Positions 48,611 through 58,151 of a stretch of 64,000 nt of DNA are shown piece after piece. Location of the stretch: positions 3,224,001 to 3,288,000 of the forward strand of contig NZ_CP071405.1 in the NCBI RefSeq assembly GCF_022647325.1, in the 5' to 3' direction. The notes under the pieces were generated by a model that saw nothing but the letters and a program-made list of their open reading frames with translations, was not told the origin of the DNA and did no database searches. Position numbers and translations under genes: made by a program. The stretch comes from Pantoea deleyi. GTDB lineage: Bacteria > Pseudomonadota > Gammaproteobacteria > Enterobacterales > Enterobacteriaceae. Each line of letters begins with the position of its first letter. The stretch's first letter is position 1.

Positions 48611-50017
48611 ATGAAAACCTTATACCAGAAGTTATTTGATGCTCATGTCGTTCACGAAGCGCCGAATGAAACGCCGTTACTCTACATCGATCGTCACCTG
48701 ATCCATGAAGTGACCTCGCCGCAGGCTTTCGACGGGCTGCGCGCGCACGGGCGTAAAGTCCGTCAGCCGGGCAAAACCTTTGCCACCATGGATCATAACG
48801 TCTCGACGCAGACCAAAGACATCAATGCCTCCGGCGAGATGGCGCGTATTCAGATGCAGGAGCTGATGAAGAACTGCGCGGAGTTTGGCGTCCAGCTGTA
48901 TGACCTGAATCACCCTTTCCAGGGCATCGTCCACGTTATCGGCCCTGAGCAGGGTATGACGCTGCCGGGCATGACCATTGTCTGCGGCGACTCACATACC
49001 GCGACGCACGGCGCCTTTGGCTCGCTGGCCTTTGGTATCGGCACCTCTGAAGTCGAGCATGTGTTTGCCACCCAGACCCTGAAGCAGGGTCGGGCCAGAA
49101 CCATGAAGATCGAAGTGCTGGGCCAGGCCCCGGCCGGGATTACCGCAAAAGATATCGTACTGGCGATCATCGGCAAAACCGGCAGCGCAGGCGGCACCGG
49201 CTATGTGGTTGAATTCTGTGGCCCGGCGATCCAGGCGCTGAGCATGGAAGGCCGTATGACCCTGTGCAACATGGCGATCGAAATGGGCGCGAAAGCGGGC
49301 CTGGTCGCACCGGATGAAACGACCTTCAGCTACCTGAAAGGTCGCCAGTTCTCGCCGCAGGGTGAGAAATGGGAGCAGGCCGTGGAATACTGGCGCACCC
49401 TGAAGTCTGACGAGGGCGCGCACTATGATGCGGTGGTCACGCTGCAGGCGGAAGAGATTGCGCCGCAGGTCACCTGGGGCACCAACCCCGGTCAGGTGAT
49501 CGCGGTGGATCAGCTGATCCCGAATCCGGCCTCCTTTGCCGATCCGGTGGAGCGCGCCTCTGCGGAAAAAGCGCTGGCCTACATGAACCTGCAGCCGGGC
49601 ATCCGTCTGACCGACGTCGCAATTGATAAAGTGTTTATCGGCTCCTGCACTAACTCCCGCATCGAAGATCTGCGTGCGGCCGCGGCGATCGCCAAAGGTC
49701 GCAAGGTCGCGCCGGGCGTGATTGCAATGGTGGTACCGGGTTCCGGTCCGGTGAAGGCGCAGGCTGAAGCGGAAGGTCTGGATAAAATCTTCCTGGAAGC
49801 GGGCTTTGAATGGCGTCTGCCGGGCTGCTCAATGTGTCTGGCGATGAACAACGACCGTCTGAATCCGGGCGAGCGCTGCGCGTCCACCAGCAACCGTAAC
49901 TTTGAAGGTCGTCAGGGCCGCGGTGGCCGGACGCATCTGGTCAGCCCGGCGATGGCCGCAGCGGCGGCCGTGACCGGCCACTTTGCCGACATCCGTGAAC
50001 TGACGACAGGAGCTTAA
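48611..50017 (+). CDS. leuC: 3-isopropylmalate dehydratase large subunit
   Basis: [4Fe-4S] aconitase-family subunit that isomerises 2- to 3-isopropylmalate with LeuD. The 468-residue protein has the three cluster cysteines in [11 protein letters not shown] and CSMCLAMN. The start at 48611 ([14 protein letters not shown]) follows the leuB stop by 4 bp; a longer frame overlaps leuB. Confidence 0.98.
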   Translation: MKTLYQKLFDAHVVHEAPNETPLLYIDRHLIHEVTSPQAFDGLRAHGRKVRQPGKTFATMDHNVSTQTKDINASGEMARIQMQELMKNCAEFGVQLYDLNHPFQGIVHVIGPEQGMTLPGMTIVCGDSHTATHGAFGSLAFGIGTSEVEHVFATQTLKQGRARTMKIEVLGQAPAGITAKDIVLAIIGKTGSAGGTGYVVEFCGPAIQALSMEGRMTLCNMAIEMGAKAGLVAPDETTFSYLKGRQFSPQGEKWEQAVEYWRTLKSDEGAHYDAVVTLQAEEIAPQVTWGTNPGQVIAVDQLIPNPASFADPVERASAEKALAYMNLQPGIRLTDVAIDKVFIGSCTNSRIEDLRAAAAIAKGRKVAPGVIAMVVPGSGPVKAQAEAEGLDKIFLEAGFEWRLPGCSMCLAMNNDRLNPGERCASTSNRNFEGRQGRGGRTHLVSPAMAAAAAVTGHFADIRELTTGA

Positions 50018-50020
50018 GTC

Positions 50021-50626
50021 ATGGCGAATAAATTTACTCAGCACACCGGCATTGTTGCGCCGCTGGATGCCGCGAACGTGGATACCGACGCGATCATCCC
50101 TAAACAGTTTTTGCAGAAGGTCACCCGCACCGGCTTCGGCCAGCACCTGTTTCATGACTGGCGCTTCGAAGACGACGCCGGTACGGTGCCGACGCCCGGC
50201 TTTGTGCTGAACAAGCCCGAATTCAAAGGCACCAGCATCCTGCTGGCGCGCGAGAACTTTGGCTGCGGCTCCTCACGCGAGCATGCGCCCTGGGCGCTGA
50301 CCGACTTCGGTTTTCACGTCGTCATCGCGCCGAGCTTTGCGGATATCTTTTACGGCAACAGCTTCAACAACCAGCTGCTGCCGGTGAAGTTAAGCGAAGA
50401 GCAGGTGGATGAGCTGTTCAGACTGGTTGCGGCCCAGCCTGGCATCCGCTTCACGGTCGATCTGGAAGCGCAGACGGTCACCGCAGGCGACAACGTTTAT
50501 CCGTTTGAGCTGGACAGCTTCCGCCGCCACTGCATGATCAACGGCCTCGACAGCATCGGCCTGACGTTGCAGCACGAAGCGTCGATTTCACAGTATGAGC
50601 AGAATCAGCCCGCCTTCCTGCGCTGA
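50021..50626 (+). CDS. leuD: 3-isopropylmalate dehydratase small subunit
   Basis: Swivelling-domain partner of LeuC. The 201-residue length equals E. coli, and it shows the substrate-binding loop [15 protein letters not shown]. It is 3 bp after leuC and followed by the operon terminator. Confidence 0.98.
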   Translation: MANKFTQHTGIVAPLDAANVDTDAIIPKQFLQKVTRTGFGQHLFHDWRFEDDAGTVPTPGFVLNKPEFKGTSILLARENFGCGSSREHAPWALTDFGFHVVIAPSFADIFYGNSFNNQLLPVKLSEEQVDELFRLVAAQPGIRFTVDLEAQTVTAGDNVYPFELDSFRRHCMINGLDSIGLTLQHEASISQYEQNQPAFLR

Positions 50627-50634
50627 TTGCATTA

Positions 50635-50670
50635 AACAGGGGCGGCACCCGGTCGCCCCTGTTCTTCTTT
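50635..50670 (+). terminator. leu operon terminator
   Basis: AACAGGGGCG (50635-50644) pairs with CGCCCCTGTT (50654-50663) as a perfect 10-bp stem, followed by CTTCTTT. It lies between the convergent leuD and setA and can serve both strands (TTTAATG on the minus side). Confidence 0.82.
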
Positions 50671-51847
50671 ATACGTCGCGCACCCGCGCCGACATCACCA
50701 GCGCCACCACCGCCAGCCCGAACGCCAGCCAGTAAACCGCCTCATGTCCCAGCCGCTCGCTGAGCGTCCCCTGAATCACGCCCGCCAGGATCATGCCGGT
50801 CGAGATGGAGTTGGTGAACAGCGTGGTCGCTGCGCCAGGCCGTCCCGGCATCAGATCCTGAAACCACAGCATCCCGATGCCCGCAATGATCCCGACAAAC
50901 ACGGCGTTAAACAGCTGCAGCACCATCAGCGACGCGCGGGAATTAAACAGCACCAGCCCCAGGTAGAACAGCACACCCGCCGCCACCGCGATCAGCATCA
51001 ACCGGCGCTTGCCGATGCGCCGCGCGTAGTGGCCCGCCAGCAGCATCACCGGGATCTCCAGCCCGGCCGCCGTGCCCATCAGCAGACCGGCCAGCTTCTC
51101 CGGCAGGCCCAGCGTGGTGCTGATATAGAGCGGCATGTCGATGATATACATGGTGTTGCAGGTCCACATCACCACCGAGGCGAGGAACAGCAGACGTACA
51201 TCCCGATCGCGCCAGCCGCTTATCGGCAGCCCGCCGCTCTGCATCAGCGGCTGGCTGCGCGGCACCGACGGCAGCGTAAACCAGACCAGCAGAATACAGA
51301 TCAGAAACAGCGCGGCGGCCACGATAAACAGCGTAACGAAACCGTAGTTCAGCGCCAGGGCGAAGGAGAGCGGCGGCCCGATCACCCACGCCAGCGAGAG
51401 CTGGGCGCGCATCACCGAACTGAACATCACCGCTTCGCGCGCCGACTGGTCGGCGTACTCGCGCGCCAGCGCAAACAGCTGCGGCATGGACACGCTGGCC
51501 AGCGCCGACAGCAGTACGCCCAGGGTGAGCAGCGTCAAGTAGTGTCGGGTAAAGGCGAACAGCAGCGCATTGGCCAGCGCCATCAGGCAGCAGAAGAGAA
51601 TGATATGACGCCGGTCGCCTACACTGTCAGAGCGCTTTGCCACCAGCATACTCACCACGATCCCGGCCACCGCATTGATGGTAAAGAACAGGCCGACCCA
51701 GAAGGGGCGCGCCTGCACCTCGCGCGTCAGAAACAGGCTGAGGGTCGGCGCCTGCAATGCACCGGCCACGCCCAGCATAAAAGAGGCGACCATAAAGGCG
51801 AGATAAACCGGATTGATGCGGCGCTGCCGCGTTAACAGCGATTTCAT
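50669..51847 (-). CDS. setA: Sugar efflux transporter SetA
   Basis: Major facilitator efflux pump for glucosides and sugar analogues. The 392-residue protein has 12 membrane segments, and shares VAGALQAPTLSLFL, AKRSDSVGDRR and FALAREYADQSARE with E. coli SetA. It lies after SgrS on the same strand, as in E. coli, where both are induced in glucose-phosphate stress. Here the SgrS terminator stands between them, so setA may also need read-through or its own promoter. Confidence 0.93.
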   Translation of the reverse strand: MKSLLTRQRRINPVYLAFMVASFMLGVAGALQAPTLSLFLTREVQARPFWVGLFFTINAVAGIVVSMLVAKRSDSVGDRRHIILFCCLMALANALLFAFTRHYLTLLTLGVLLSALASVSMPQLFALAREYADQSAREAVMFSSVMRAQLSLAWVIGPPLSFALALNYGFVTLFIVAAALFLICILLVWFTLPSVPRSQPLMQSGGLPISGWRDRDVRLLFLASVVMWTCNTMYIIDMPLYISTTLGLPEKLAGLLMGTAAGLEIPVMLLAGHYARRIGKRRLMLIAVAAGVLFYLGLVLFNSRASLMVLQLFNAVFVGIIAGIGMLWFQDLMPGRPGAATTLFTNSISTGMILAGVIQGTLSERLGHEAVYWLAFGLAVVALVMSARVRDV

Positions 51848-51909
51848 AGCGAAATCCCTTACAGGACAAACGGGGAAAAAAAGAAGGGTAGACGATACCG
51901 CGCAGCATG

Positions 51910-51938
51910 AAAAAAGCCAGCAGAGATCCTCTGCTGGC
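51910..51938 (-). terminator. SgrS terminator
   Basis: A perfect 9-bp stem (51930-51938 with 51916-51924, loop of 5) is followed on the minus strand by six T residues. The U-rich tail is also the Hfq contact in E. coli SgrS. Confidence 0.88.
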
Positions 51939-52033
51939 GGTGAAAATGCACCCTACTCAGAAAAGCACCGCGCTGAAGCGCGACGTGAGGGTCGAACGCC
52001 ATTCCCTGGGGAATGCCTCCCGCTCTTCCCATC
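51910..52033 (-). ncRNA. sgrS: SgrS-like small RNA, compact and without SgrT
   Basis: On the minus strand the 3' part reads CTGAGTAGGGTGCATTTTC, then ACC and a GCCAGCAGA/TCTGCTGGC hairpin with six T residues. E. coli SgrS has the same order: the CTGAGTA seed that pairs with the ptsG ribosome site, a TTCACC-like block and a GCCAGCAG terminator. A 5' GATGGGAAGAGCGGGAGG resembles the E. coli 5' end and puts the start near 52033. The RNA would be about 124 nt against 227 in E. coli. No SgrT frame is present. The 5' end is approximate. Confidence 0.8.
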
Positions 52034-52099
52034 GCACAAAGTTTGCTCTTAAAATGAGGCAGGAAAAACAGAGCGCTTTTCAGCGGGAGTTCCCCTTTT

Positions 52100-53767
52100 A
52101 TGTCCTCATCACGTCTGAAGCAGCAGTTCATCCGCCTGTGGCAGAGCTGTCAGGGGCAGACGCAGGCGATCACCCTGAGCGAGCTGGCCGATCGGCTGCA
52201 CTGCTCGCGCCGCCATATGCGCAACCTGCTCAACCGCATGCAGGCCGCAGGCTGGCTGATCTGGCAGGCTGAGGCCGGTCGCGGCAAACGCTCGGTGCTC
52301 ACCTTCTGCTACACCGGGCTGGCCTTACAGCAGCAGCGCGCCGAGGATCTGCTGGATCAGGATCGTATCGATCAGCTGGTTCAGCTGGTCGGGGACAAAA
52401 ATCAGGTACGCCAGATGATCGGCGCGCATCTGGGCCGCAGCTTCCGCCAGGGCAAGCATATCCTGCGGGTGCTCTACTACCGGCCGCTGCTCAACCTGCT
52501 GCCCGGCTCGCCGCTGCGACGCTCGGAGACCCATATTGCCCGCCAGATCTTCAACGGCCTGACGCGAATAAATGAGGAAAACGGGGAAGTCGAGCCGGAC
52601 ATTGCCCATCACTGGCAGCAGACCTCGCCGCTACACTGGCGCTTCTTTCTGCGTCCGGCGATTCGTTTTCATCACGGCAGAGAGCTGGAGATGGAGGATG
52701 TGCTGGCCACGCTGGCGCGTCAGCGCCCTCACCCGCTCTTCTCCCATATTGCAGAGATCGCCTCGCCCGCCCCCTGGACGCTCGACATCCACTTAAGCCA
52801 GCCCGACGCGTGGCTGCCCTGGCTGCTGGGCAGCGTGAGCGCGATGATCCTGCCACGCGAATGGCCCACCCTAGCCGATTTTGCCCGCCAGCCGGTGGGC
52901 ACCGGCCCCTACCGGGTGATCCGCAATCAGGCGAGCCAGCTGAAAATTGAAGCCTTTGATGACTATTTTGGTTTTCGCGCCCTGATCGACGATGTCTCTA
53001 TCTGGGTGCTGCCCGACATCAGCGATGAGCTGGTCTATGCCGGTGTCCGTCTGCAGGGCGACAGCGAGAGCGCTGATGAGGTTCAGGAGGAGAGTCGCCT
53101 GGAGGAGGGATGCTACTACCTGCTGTTCGACCAGCGTTCCGCGCAGGGCCGCGACGCGGCGGTCCGGCGCTGGGTGAGCTATCTGTTTAACCCCATCGCC
53201 CTGCTCAACCACGCGGGCGTCGGGTATCAGCGCTACTGGTTCCCGGCCTATGGCCTGCTGCCGCGCTGGCATCACCGCCGCGACCTGACGCCGGTTGAGA
53301 AGCCGCCCGGCCTGACCCACCTGACGCTGACCTGGTACAGCCAGCATGTGGAGCATGAAGGCATTGCCAATGCGCTGCGACCCCTGCTGGCTCAGCATGG
53401 CGTCACGCTGGTGACCCGCGAGATCGACTACGAGAGCTGGTATCAGGGCGAGGCGGAAAGTGACATCTGGCTCGGCAGCGTGAACTTCACCCTGCCGCTC
53501 AACTATTCGCTGTTCGCGCAGTTGTATGAGATCCCGCTGCTGCACCACTGCCTGCCCGTCGACTGGCAGGGCGATGCGGCGCGCTGGCGTGAGAAAACGC
53601 TGCCGCTGGCCGAATGGAGCAAACAGCTAGTCGAAGAGGCGGGCCTGCATCCGCTGTTTCACCACTGGCTGCTGCTCGAAGGTCAGCGCAGTATGCGCGG
53701 CGTGCGGATGAATACGCTGGGCTGGTTCGATTTTAAATCGGCCTGGTTCGCGCCACCCGCGCTGTAA
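52100..53767 (+). CDS. sgrR: Transcriptional activator SgrR
   Basis: Activator of sgrS in glucose-phosphate stress. The 555-residue protein has an N-terminal winged helix ([19 protein letters not shown] at about 28-46) joined to a family 5 solute-binding-like domain (about 165-480) thought to sense a sugar phosphate. It is divergent from sgrS, with about 66 bp between the start sites, as in E. coli. GGGAG lies before the ATG. Confidence 0.94.
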   Translation: MSSSRLKQQFIRLWQSCQGQTQAITLSELADRLHCSRRHMRNLLNRMQAAGWLIWQAEAGRGKRSVLTFCYTGLALQQQRAEDLLDQDRIDQLVQLVGDKNQVRQMIGAHLGRSFRQGKHILRVLYYRPLLNLLPGSPLRRSETHIARQIFNGLTRINEENGEVEPDIAHHWQQTSPLHWRFFLRPAIRFHHGRELEMEDVLATLARQRPHPLFSHIAEIASPAPWTLDIHLSQPDAWLPWLLGSVSAMILPREWPTLADFARQPVGTGPYRVIRNQASQLKIEAFDDYFGFRALIDDVSIWVLPDISDELVYAGVRLQGDSESADEVQEESRLEEGCYYLLFDQRSAQGRDAAVRRWVSYLFNPIALLNHAGVGYQRYWFPAYGLLPRWHHRRDLTPVEKPPGLTHLTLTWYSQHVEHEGIANALRPLLAQHGVTLVTREIDYESWYQGEAESDIWLGSVNFTLPLNYSLFAQLYEIPLLHHCLPVDWQGDAARWREKTLPLAEWSKQLVEEAGLHPLFHHWLLLEGQRSMRGVRMNTLGWFDFKSAWFAPPAL

Positions 53768-53809
53768 CGCTTTCGCCACGCCGATGAAATGACTAGAATG
53801 TGGCGTTCT

Positions 53810-53895
53810 CAACGGGGTGCCGCCTGCCACCAGCAAGCAGCTGAGAGAGACCCGTCGAACCTGATTCGGTTAATACCGACGTAGGGATTTGAGAG
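53810..53895 (+). promoter_or_regulatory. TPP riboswitch (THI element)
   Basis: The conserved THI-box parts occur in order: GGGGTGCC, CTGAGAGAGACCC, GAACCTGATTCGGTTAATACC and GTAGGGA, cut here below 20-base runs where needed. It lies 57 bp before thiB, where TPP binding would repress the thiamine transporter genes. Confidence 0.96.
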
Positions 53896-53951
53896 GCCTC
53901 AGTGCTCAGATCCTTTGCGACTCATCCCCTATTCTCCTGAAGGAGCGCAAA

Positions 53952-54938
53952 GTGTTAAAGAAAGTTCTGCCGGTCCTGCTGTTACTCTCCGCCCCCGTTC
54001 TGGCGGCAAAACCGGTTCTCACGGTCTACACCTACGACTCCTTCTCTGCCGACTGGGGCCCCGGCCCGGCGGTAAAAAAAGCCTTTGAAGCCCGCTGCAA
54101 CTGCGAGCTGAAATTTGTCACGCTGGAAGATGGCGTCTCGCTGCTGAACCGCGTGAGGATGGAAGGCAAAAACAGCAAGGCGGATGTGGTGCTGGGGCTG
54201 GACAACAATCTGGTGCAGACGGCGCAGAAAACCGGCCTGTTCGCCAGCAGTCAGGTCGACACCACAAAATTAACCCTGCCCGGCGGCTGGCATGACACGA
54301 CCTTCATCCCCTTTGACTATGGCTACTTCGCCTTTGTCTATGACAGGACCCGGCTGAAAAACCCGCCAAAAAGCCTGAAAGAGCTGGTCGACAGCCCGCA
54401 GAAGTGGCGGGTGATCTACGAAGATCCCCGCACCAGCACCCCCGGCTTAGGTCTGCTGCTCTGGATGCAGAAAGTCTATGGCGTTCAGGCACCGCAGGCG
54501 TGGCAGAAGCTGGCGCAGAAAACCGTGACGGTGACCAAAGGCTGGAGTGAGGCCTATGGCCTGTTCCTGAAAGGGGAAAGCGATCTGGTGCTGAGCTACA
54601 CCACCTCACCGGCTTATCACATCATCGAAGAGAAGAAAGAGAACTATGCGGCCGCCCCGTTTGCCGAAGGCCACTATCTGCAGGTCGAAGTCGCCGCGCA
54701 GTTAGCCAGCAGCAGGCAGCCCGAGCTGGCGCAGCAGTTCATGACGTTTATGGTCTCCCCCGACTTCCAGCGCACCATTCCGACCGGTAACTGGATGTAC
54801 CCGGTGACCGCCACGCCGCTGCCCGCCGGTTTTAACGCCCTGACGGTGCCCGCCACCGCGCTGCAGTTCTCGCCGGAAGAGGTCGCCAGCCAGCGCGCCG
54901 GCTGGATTAGCCAGTGGCAACGCGCAGTCAGTCGCTGA
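53952..54938 (+). CDS. thiB: Thiamine-binding periplasmic protein
   Basis: Solute-binding protein for thiamine, thiamine phosphate and TPP. The 328-residue protein has a signal peptide (LKKVLPVLLLLSAPVLAA) and a class II binding fold with YTYDSFSADWGPGP, KADVVLGLDNNL and PTGNWMYPV. The GTG at 53952 follows AAGGAG and matches E. coli (327 residues); a longer frame into the riboswitch is rejected. Confidence 0.96.
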   Translation: MLKKVLPVLLLLSAPVLAAKPVLTVYTYDSFSADWGPGPAVKKAFEARCNCELKFVTLEDGVSLLNRVRMEGKNSKADVVLGLDNNLVQTAQKTGLFASSQVDTTKLTLPGGWHDTTFIPFDYGYFAFVYDRTRLKNPPKSLKELVDSPQKWRVIYEDPRTSTPGLGLLLWMQKVYGVQAPQAWQKLAQKTVTVTKGWSEAYGLFLKGESDLVLSYTTSPAYHIIEEKKENYAAAPFAEGHYLQVEVAAQLASSRQPELAQQFMTFMVSPDFQRTIPTGNWMYPVTATPLPAGFNALTVPATALQFSPEEVASQRAGWISQWQRAVSR

Positions 54939-56524
54939 TGCCGGGCTGGCTGCTGCCCGGATCGTTCGCCACGCTGCTGCTAACCCTGGTGGCGTTTCTG
55001 GCCTTCGGCGCACTCTGGAGCGCCGCACCGGAAACCGATCTGCGCAGCATGTTGCAGGATGATTACCTGCGCCATGTCATCGCGTTCTCATTCGGTCAGG
55101 CGCTGCTCTCCGCACTGCTGTCGCTGCTGCCCGCCCTGCCGCTGGCGCGGGCGCTCTATCGCCGCCGCTTTCCCGGCCGTCAGCTGTTGCTGCGCCTGTG
55201 CGCCATGACCCTGGTGCTGCCGGTGCTGGTGGCGATATTTGGTCTGCTGACGATTTACGGACGCACCGGCTGGCTGGCGCAGCTCTGCCAGTGGGCCGGG
55301 ATCGGCTATCACTTCTCGCCCTACGGGCTGTCGGGCATCCTGCTGGCGCACGTCTTCTTTAACCTGCCGCTGGCGACGCGTCTGCTGCTGCAGGCGCTGG
55401 AGCAGATCCCGGCAGAGCAGCGTCAGCTGGCGGCTCAGCTTGGCCTGCGCGGCTGGCACCACTTTCGTCTGCTGGAGTGGCCGTGGCTGCGGCGTCAGCT
55501 GCTGCCTGCCGGGGCGCTGATCTTTATGCTCTGCTTTGCCAGCTTTGCCACCGTGCTGTCGCTGGGCGGCGGTCCGCAGGCGACCACTATCGAACTGGCG
55601 ATCTTCCAGGCGCTGAGTTATGACTACGATCCCGGCCGCGCCGCCCTGCTGGCGATGATCCAGCTCGGCTGCTGCCTGACGCTGGTGCTGCTCAGTCAGC
55701 GCTTCAGCAAGGCGATCCCCGCCGGAAGCAGCCAGCTCAGCGGCTGGCGCGATCCGCAGGATTCGCGCGCGGCGCAGCTGATCGATACGCTGCTGATCCT
55801 GCTGGCGCTGCTCCTGCTGCTGCCCCCGCTGGCGGCGGTGATTGTCGAGGGGCTGCACGGCGGCGTGCGGGGCGCACTGGCGCAGCCAGCCCTCTGGCAG
55901 GCGACTTTTACCTCGCTGCGTATCGCCACCGGCGCGGGCCTGCTCTGTGTGGCGCTGACCATGATGCTGCTGTGGAGCAGCCGTGAGCTGCGGCTGCGTC
56001 AGCGCCCGGTGGCCGCTCAGTTGATCGACACCAGCGGGATGCTGATCCTGGCGATGCCCGGCATCGTCCTCGCCACCGGGTTTTTCCTGCTGTTCAACGC
56101 CACGATCGGCCTGCCCGATTCGGCAGAGGGGCTGGTGATCTTTACCAATGCGCTGATCGCCATTCCCTATGCCATGAAAGTGCTGGAAAACCCGATGCGG
56201 GATGTGGCGGAGCGTTACGGCAGACTCTGTGATTCGCTGGATATCCGCGGCTGGAACCGGCTGCGGCTGATTGAGCTGCGGGCGCTGAAGCGTCCGCTGG
56301 CGCAGGCGCTGGCCTTTGCCTGCGTCCTGTCGGTGGGCGATTTTGGCGTGGTCGCGCTGTTTGGCAGCGCCGACTTCCGCACGCTGCCGTTCTACCTTTA
56401 TCAGCAGATAGGCGCCTATCGCGGCGCGGATGGCGCAGTCACCGCCCTGCTGCTGCTGCTGCTCTGCCTGTTGCTGTTTACGCTAATGGAAAAATTACCA
56501 GGTCGCCATGCTGACTCTCGATAA
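54914..56524 (+). CDS. thiP: Thiamine ABC transporter permease
   Basis: Inner-membrane permease with 12 predicted segments in two fused BPD domains. The 536-residue protein (E. coli 536) opens [16 protein letters not shown]. Each half has an EAA-like coupling loop ([40 protein letters not shown]). It starts at GTG 54914, overlapping thiB by 25 bp as in E. coli. Confidence 0.96.
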   Translation: MATRSQSLMPGWLLPGSFATLLLTLVAFLAFGALWSAAPETDLRSMLQDDYLRHVIAFSFGQALLSALLSLLPALPLARALYRRRFPGRQLLLRLCAMTLVLPVLVAIFGLLTIYGRTGWLAQLCQWAGIGYHFSPYGLSGILLAHVFFNLPLATRLLLQALEQIPAEQRQLAAQLGLRGWHHFRLLEWPWLRRQLLPAGALIFMLCFASFATVLSLGGGPQATTIELAIFQALSYDYDPGRAALLAMIQLGCCLTLVLLSQRFSKAIPAGSSQLSGWRDPQDSRAAQLIDTLLILLALLLLLPPLAAVIVEGLHGGVRGALAQPALWQATFTSLRIATGAGLLCVALTMMLLWSSRELRLRQRPVAAQLIDTSGMLILAMPGIVLATGFFLLFNATIGLPDSAEGLVIFTNALIAIPYAMKVLENPMRDVAERYGRLCDSLDIRGWNRLRLIELRALKRPLAQALAFACVLSVGDFGVVALFGSADFRTLPFYLYQQIGAYRGADGAVTALLLLLLCLLLFTLMEKLPGRHADSR

Positions 56525-57209
56525 CCTTACCTACCTCTATCAGCATCTGCCGATGCGCTTCAGCCTTACCGCCGCACGCGGCGAGCGCATCGCCATTCTC
56601 GGGCCCAGCGGCGCCGGTAAAAGTACCCTGCTGAGCCTGATCGCCGGCTTCCTGCCGGTGAACCAGGGTTCCCTGATCATCGACGGCCAGGATCATACGC
56701 ACAGCGTCCCGGCCAGACGACCGGTCTCGATGCTGTTTCAGGAAAATAACCTCTTTCCGCACCTCAGCGTGGAGCAGAACATGGGGCTGGGGCTACATCC
56801 GGGATTAAAGCTCACGGCTTTGCAGCGTCAGGCACTGGTCACGCTGGCCGCACAGGTGGGGCTGGGCGATCTGCTGACGCGTCTGCCGGGCGAACTGTCG
56901 GGCGGACAGCGACAGCGCGTCGCGCTGGCCCGCTGCCTGCTGCGGGATCGGCCGGTGCTGCTGCTGGATGAGCCTTTCTCGGCGCTGGATCCGGCCTTGC
57001 GCGGCGAGATGCTGCAGCTGGTGCGTTCGGTGTGCGAGGCGCGCGGGATCACCCTGCTGATGGTGTCGCACAGTCTGGAAGATGCGCAGCAGATTGCGGC
57101 GCGCAGCGTGGTGATCGTGGATGGCCGGGTTTACTGGGATGGCGAAACCCGACAGCTGCTGTCGGGCGAGACGCGGGAAGCCGATGTCCTCGGTATCCCG
57201 CGTCGTTAA
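56508..57209 (+). CDS. thiQ: Thiamine ABC transporter ATPase
   Basis: ATP-binding subunit of the ThiBPQ importer. The 233-residue protein has Walker [10 protein letters not shown], the ABC signature [14 protein letters not shown] and Walker B VLLLDEP. It overlaps thiP by 17 bp and is convergent with yabI, with 5 bp between stop codons and no visible terminator. Confidence 0.97.
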   Translation: MLTLDNLTYLYQHLPMRFSLTAARGERIAILGPSGAGKSTLLSLIAGFLPVNQGSLIIDGQDHTHSVPARRPVSMLFQENNLFPHLSVEQNMGLGLHPGLKLTALQRQALVTLAAQVGLGDLLTRLPGELSGGQRQRVALARCLLRDRPVLLLDEPFSALDPALRGEMLQLVRSVCEARGITLLMVSHSLEDAQQIAARSVVIVDGRVYWDGETRQLLSGETREADVLGIPRR

Positions 57210-57214
57210 GCGGG

Positions 57215-57979
57215 TCAGGCGATAAAGACCTGCCACAGCAGGTGGCGGAAAACCGGCATCATCGGATGGAACTGAATGCCGACGAACGCCGCCACGGCGA
57301 CGATCAGCCCCAGCGGGCCTGCCCAGCGCAGGCGTTCCGGCGGCAGCCAGGCGGTAGCCCAGTCACGGCTTTTGCCGCTGCGCCACCAGCGCCAGCATAA
57401 CCAGCCGCCCAGCCAGATCAGCAGCGCAGCCCCCAGCAACAGCCACTTGAAGCTGCCGCCCTGCGCGGCCTTCGGCACATCGATCGCCACGCCCGCCAGA
57501 ATACCGGGCAGCAGATAGAGCGGCGGCCAGAGGATACAGCCGATGATGTTCGGTGGCAGGAACTTCCGCACCGGCAGCTCCAGCATCCCGGCCGCCAGCG
57601 GGATCAGCGGCCGCGTCGGCCCCACAAAGCGCCCGACGAGGATGGTAAACATGCTGTGCTGATGCAGAGCGTGCTCCGTTTTATCCAGCAGCCCCTTATA
57701 TTTCTGCAGATATTTCCAGCGATGCAGCGGCCCCTGGAATTTCCAGCCGATGCCGTAGGAAACCCAGTCACCAATCAGGCAGCCCGCAAAGCCCGCGGCC
57801 CAGGCCGGATAGAGGCCAAGCTCGCCGCTGCCGACCAGCGCGCCCAGGCTGGCCATCATCACCGTGCCTGGCAGCAACAGCCCGACCAGCGCCAGTGACT
57901 CCAGAAACGTCACCAGCGCAACGGCAAACAGCGCCCACTCCAGGGACTGCGTAATCAGTTGTTGAATCCAGGCTTCCAT
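57215..57979 (-). CDS. yabI: DedA-family inner-membrane protein YabI
   Basis: A 254-residue DedA/VTT-domain membrane protein, family-linked to undecaprenyl phosphate or lipid flipping. It shows LVGLLLPGTVMMASLGALVG and the conserved basic VGRFVGPTRPLIPLAAG. ATG 57979 is 6 bp from GAGG, while ATG 57985 directly abuts it, so 57979 is preferred; E. coli YabI is also 254. Its specific role is not established. Confidence 0.93.
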   Translation of the reverse strand: MEAWIQQLITQSLEWALFAVALVTFLESLALVGLLLPGTVMMASLGALVGSGELGLYPAWAAGFAGCLIGDWVSYGIGWKFQGPLHRWKYLQKYKGLLDKTEHALHQHSMFTILVGRFVGPTRPLIPLAAGMLELPVRKFLPPNIIGCILWPPLYLLPGILAGVAIDVPKAAQGGSFKWLLLGAALLIWLGGWLCWRWWRSGKSRDWATAWLPPERLRWAGPLGLIVAVAAFVGIQFHPMMPVFRHLLWQVFIA

Positions 57980-58081
57980 ATTCATCCTCAGTAAAAGCAG
58001 AAGGCTGGATTGTCCTGAGCCAGCCACACAGCGTCAAGGCAAGAATTGTAGGGCAATGTTGACAAAAGCCAGCCGTGGGAA

Positions 58082-58097
58082 CTGTATAAATATCCAT
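58082..58097 (+). promoter_or_regulatory. Degenerate LexA-like site before polB
   Basis: CTGT-N8-CCAT matches the LexA consensus CTGT-N8-ACAG only in the left half. It sits 54 bp before polB, where E. coli has an SOS operator that shares the ACTGTATAAA left half. The right half has lost the ACAG bases. Confidence 0.3.
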
Positions 58098-58151
58098 GGT
58101 ATACTGAACGGGTTTTCTTAACCCTGAAACGCTGAGTCCGGAGAACCGCTG

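Noticed and set aside
51859..52131. Minus-strand 90-codon frame across SgrS
   Set aside because: It runs through the SgrS terminator, does not resemble SgrT (which begins MRQFYQHYF), and has no ribosome site.
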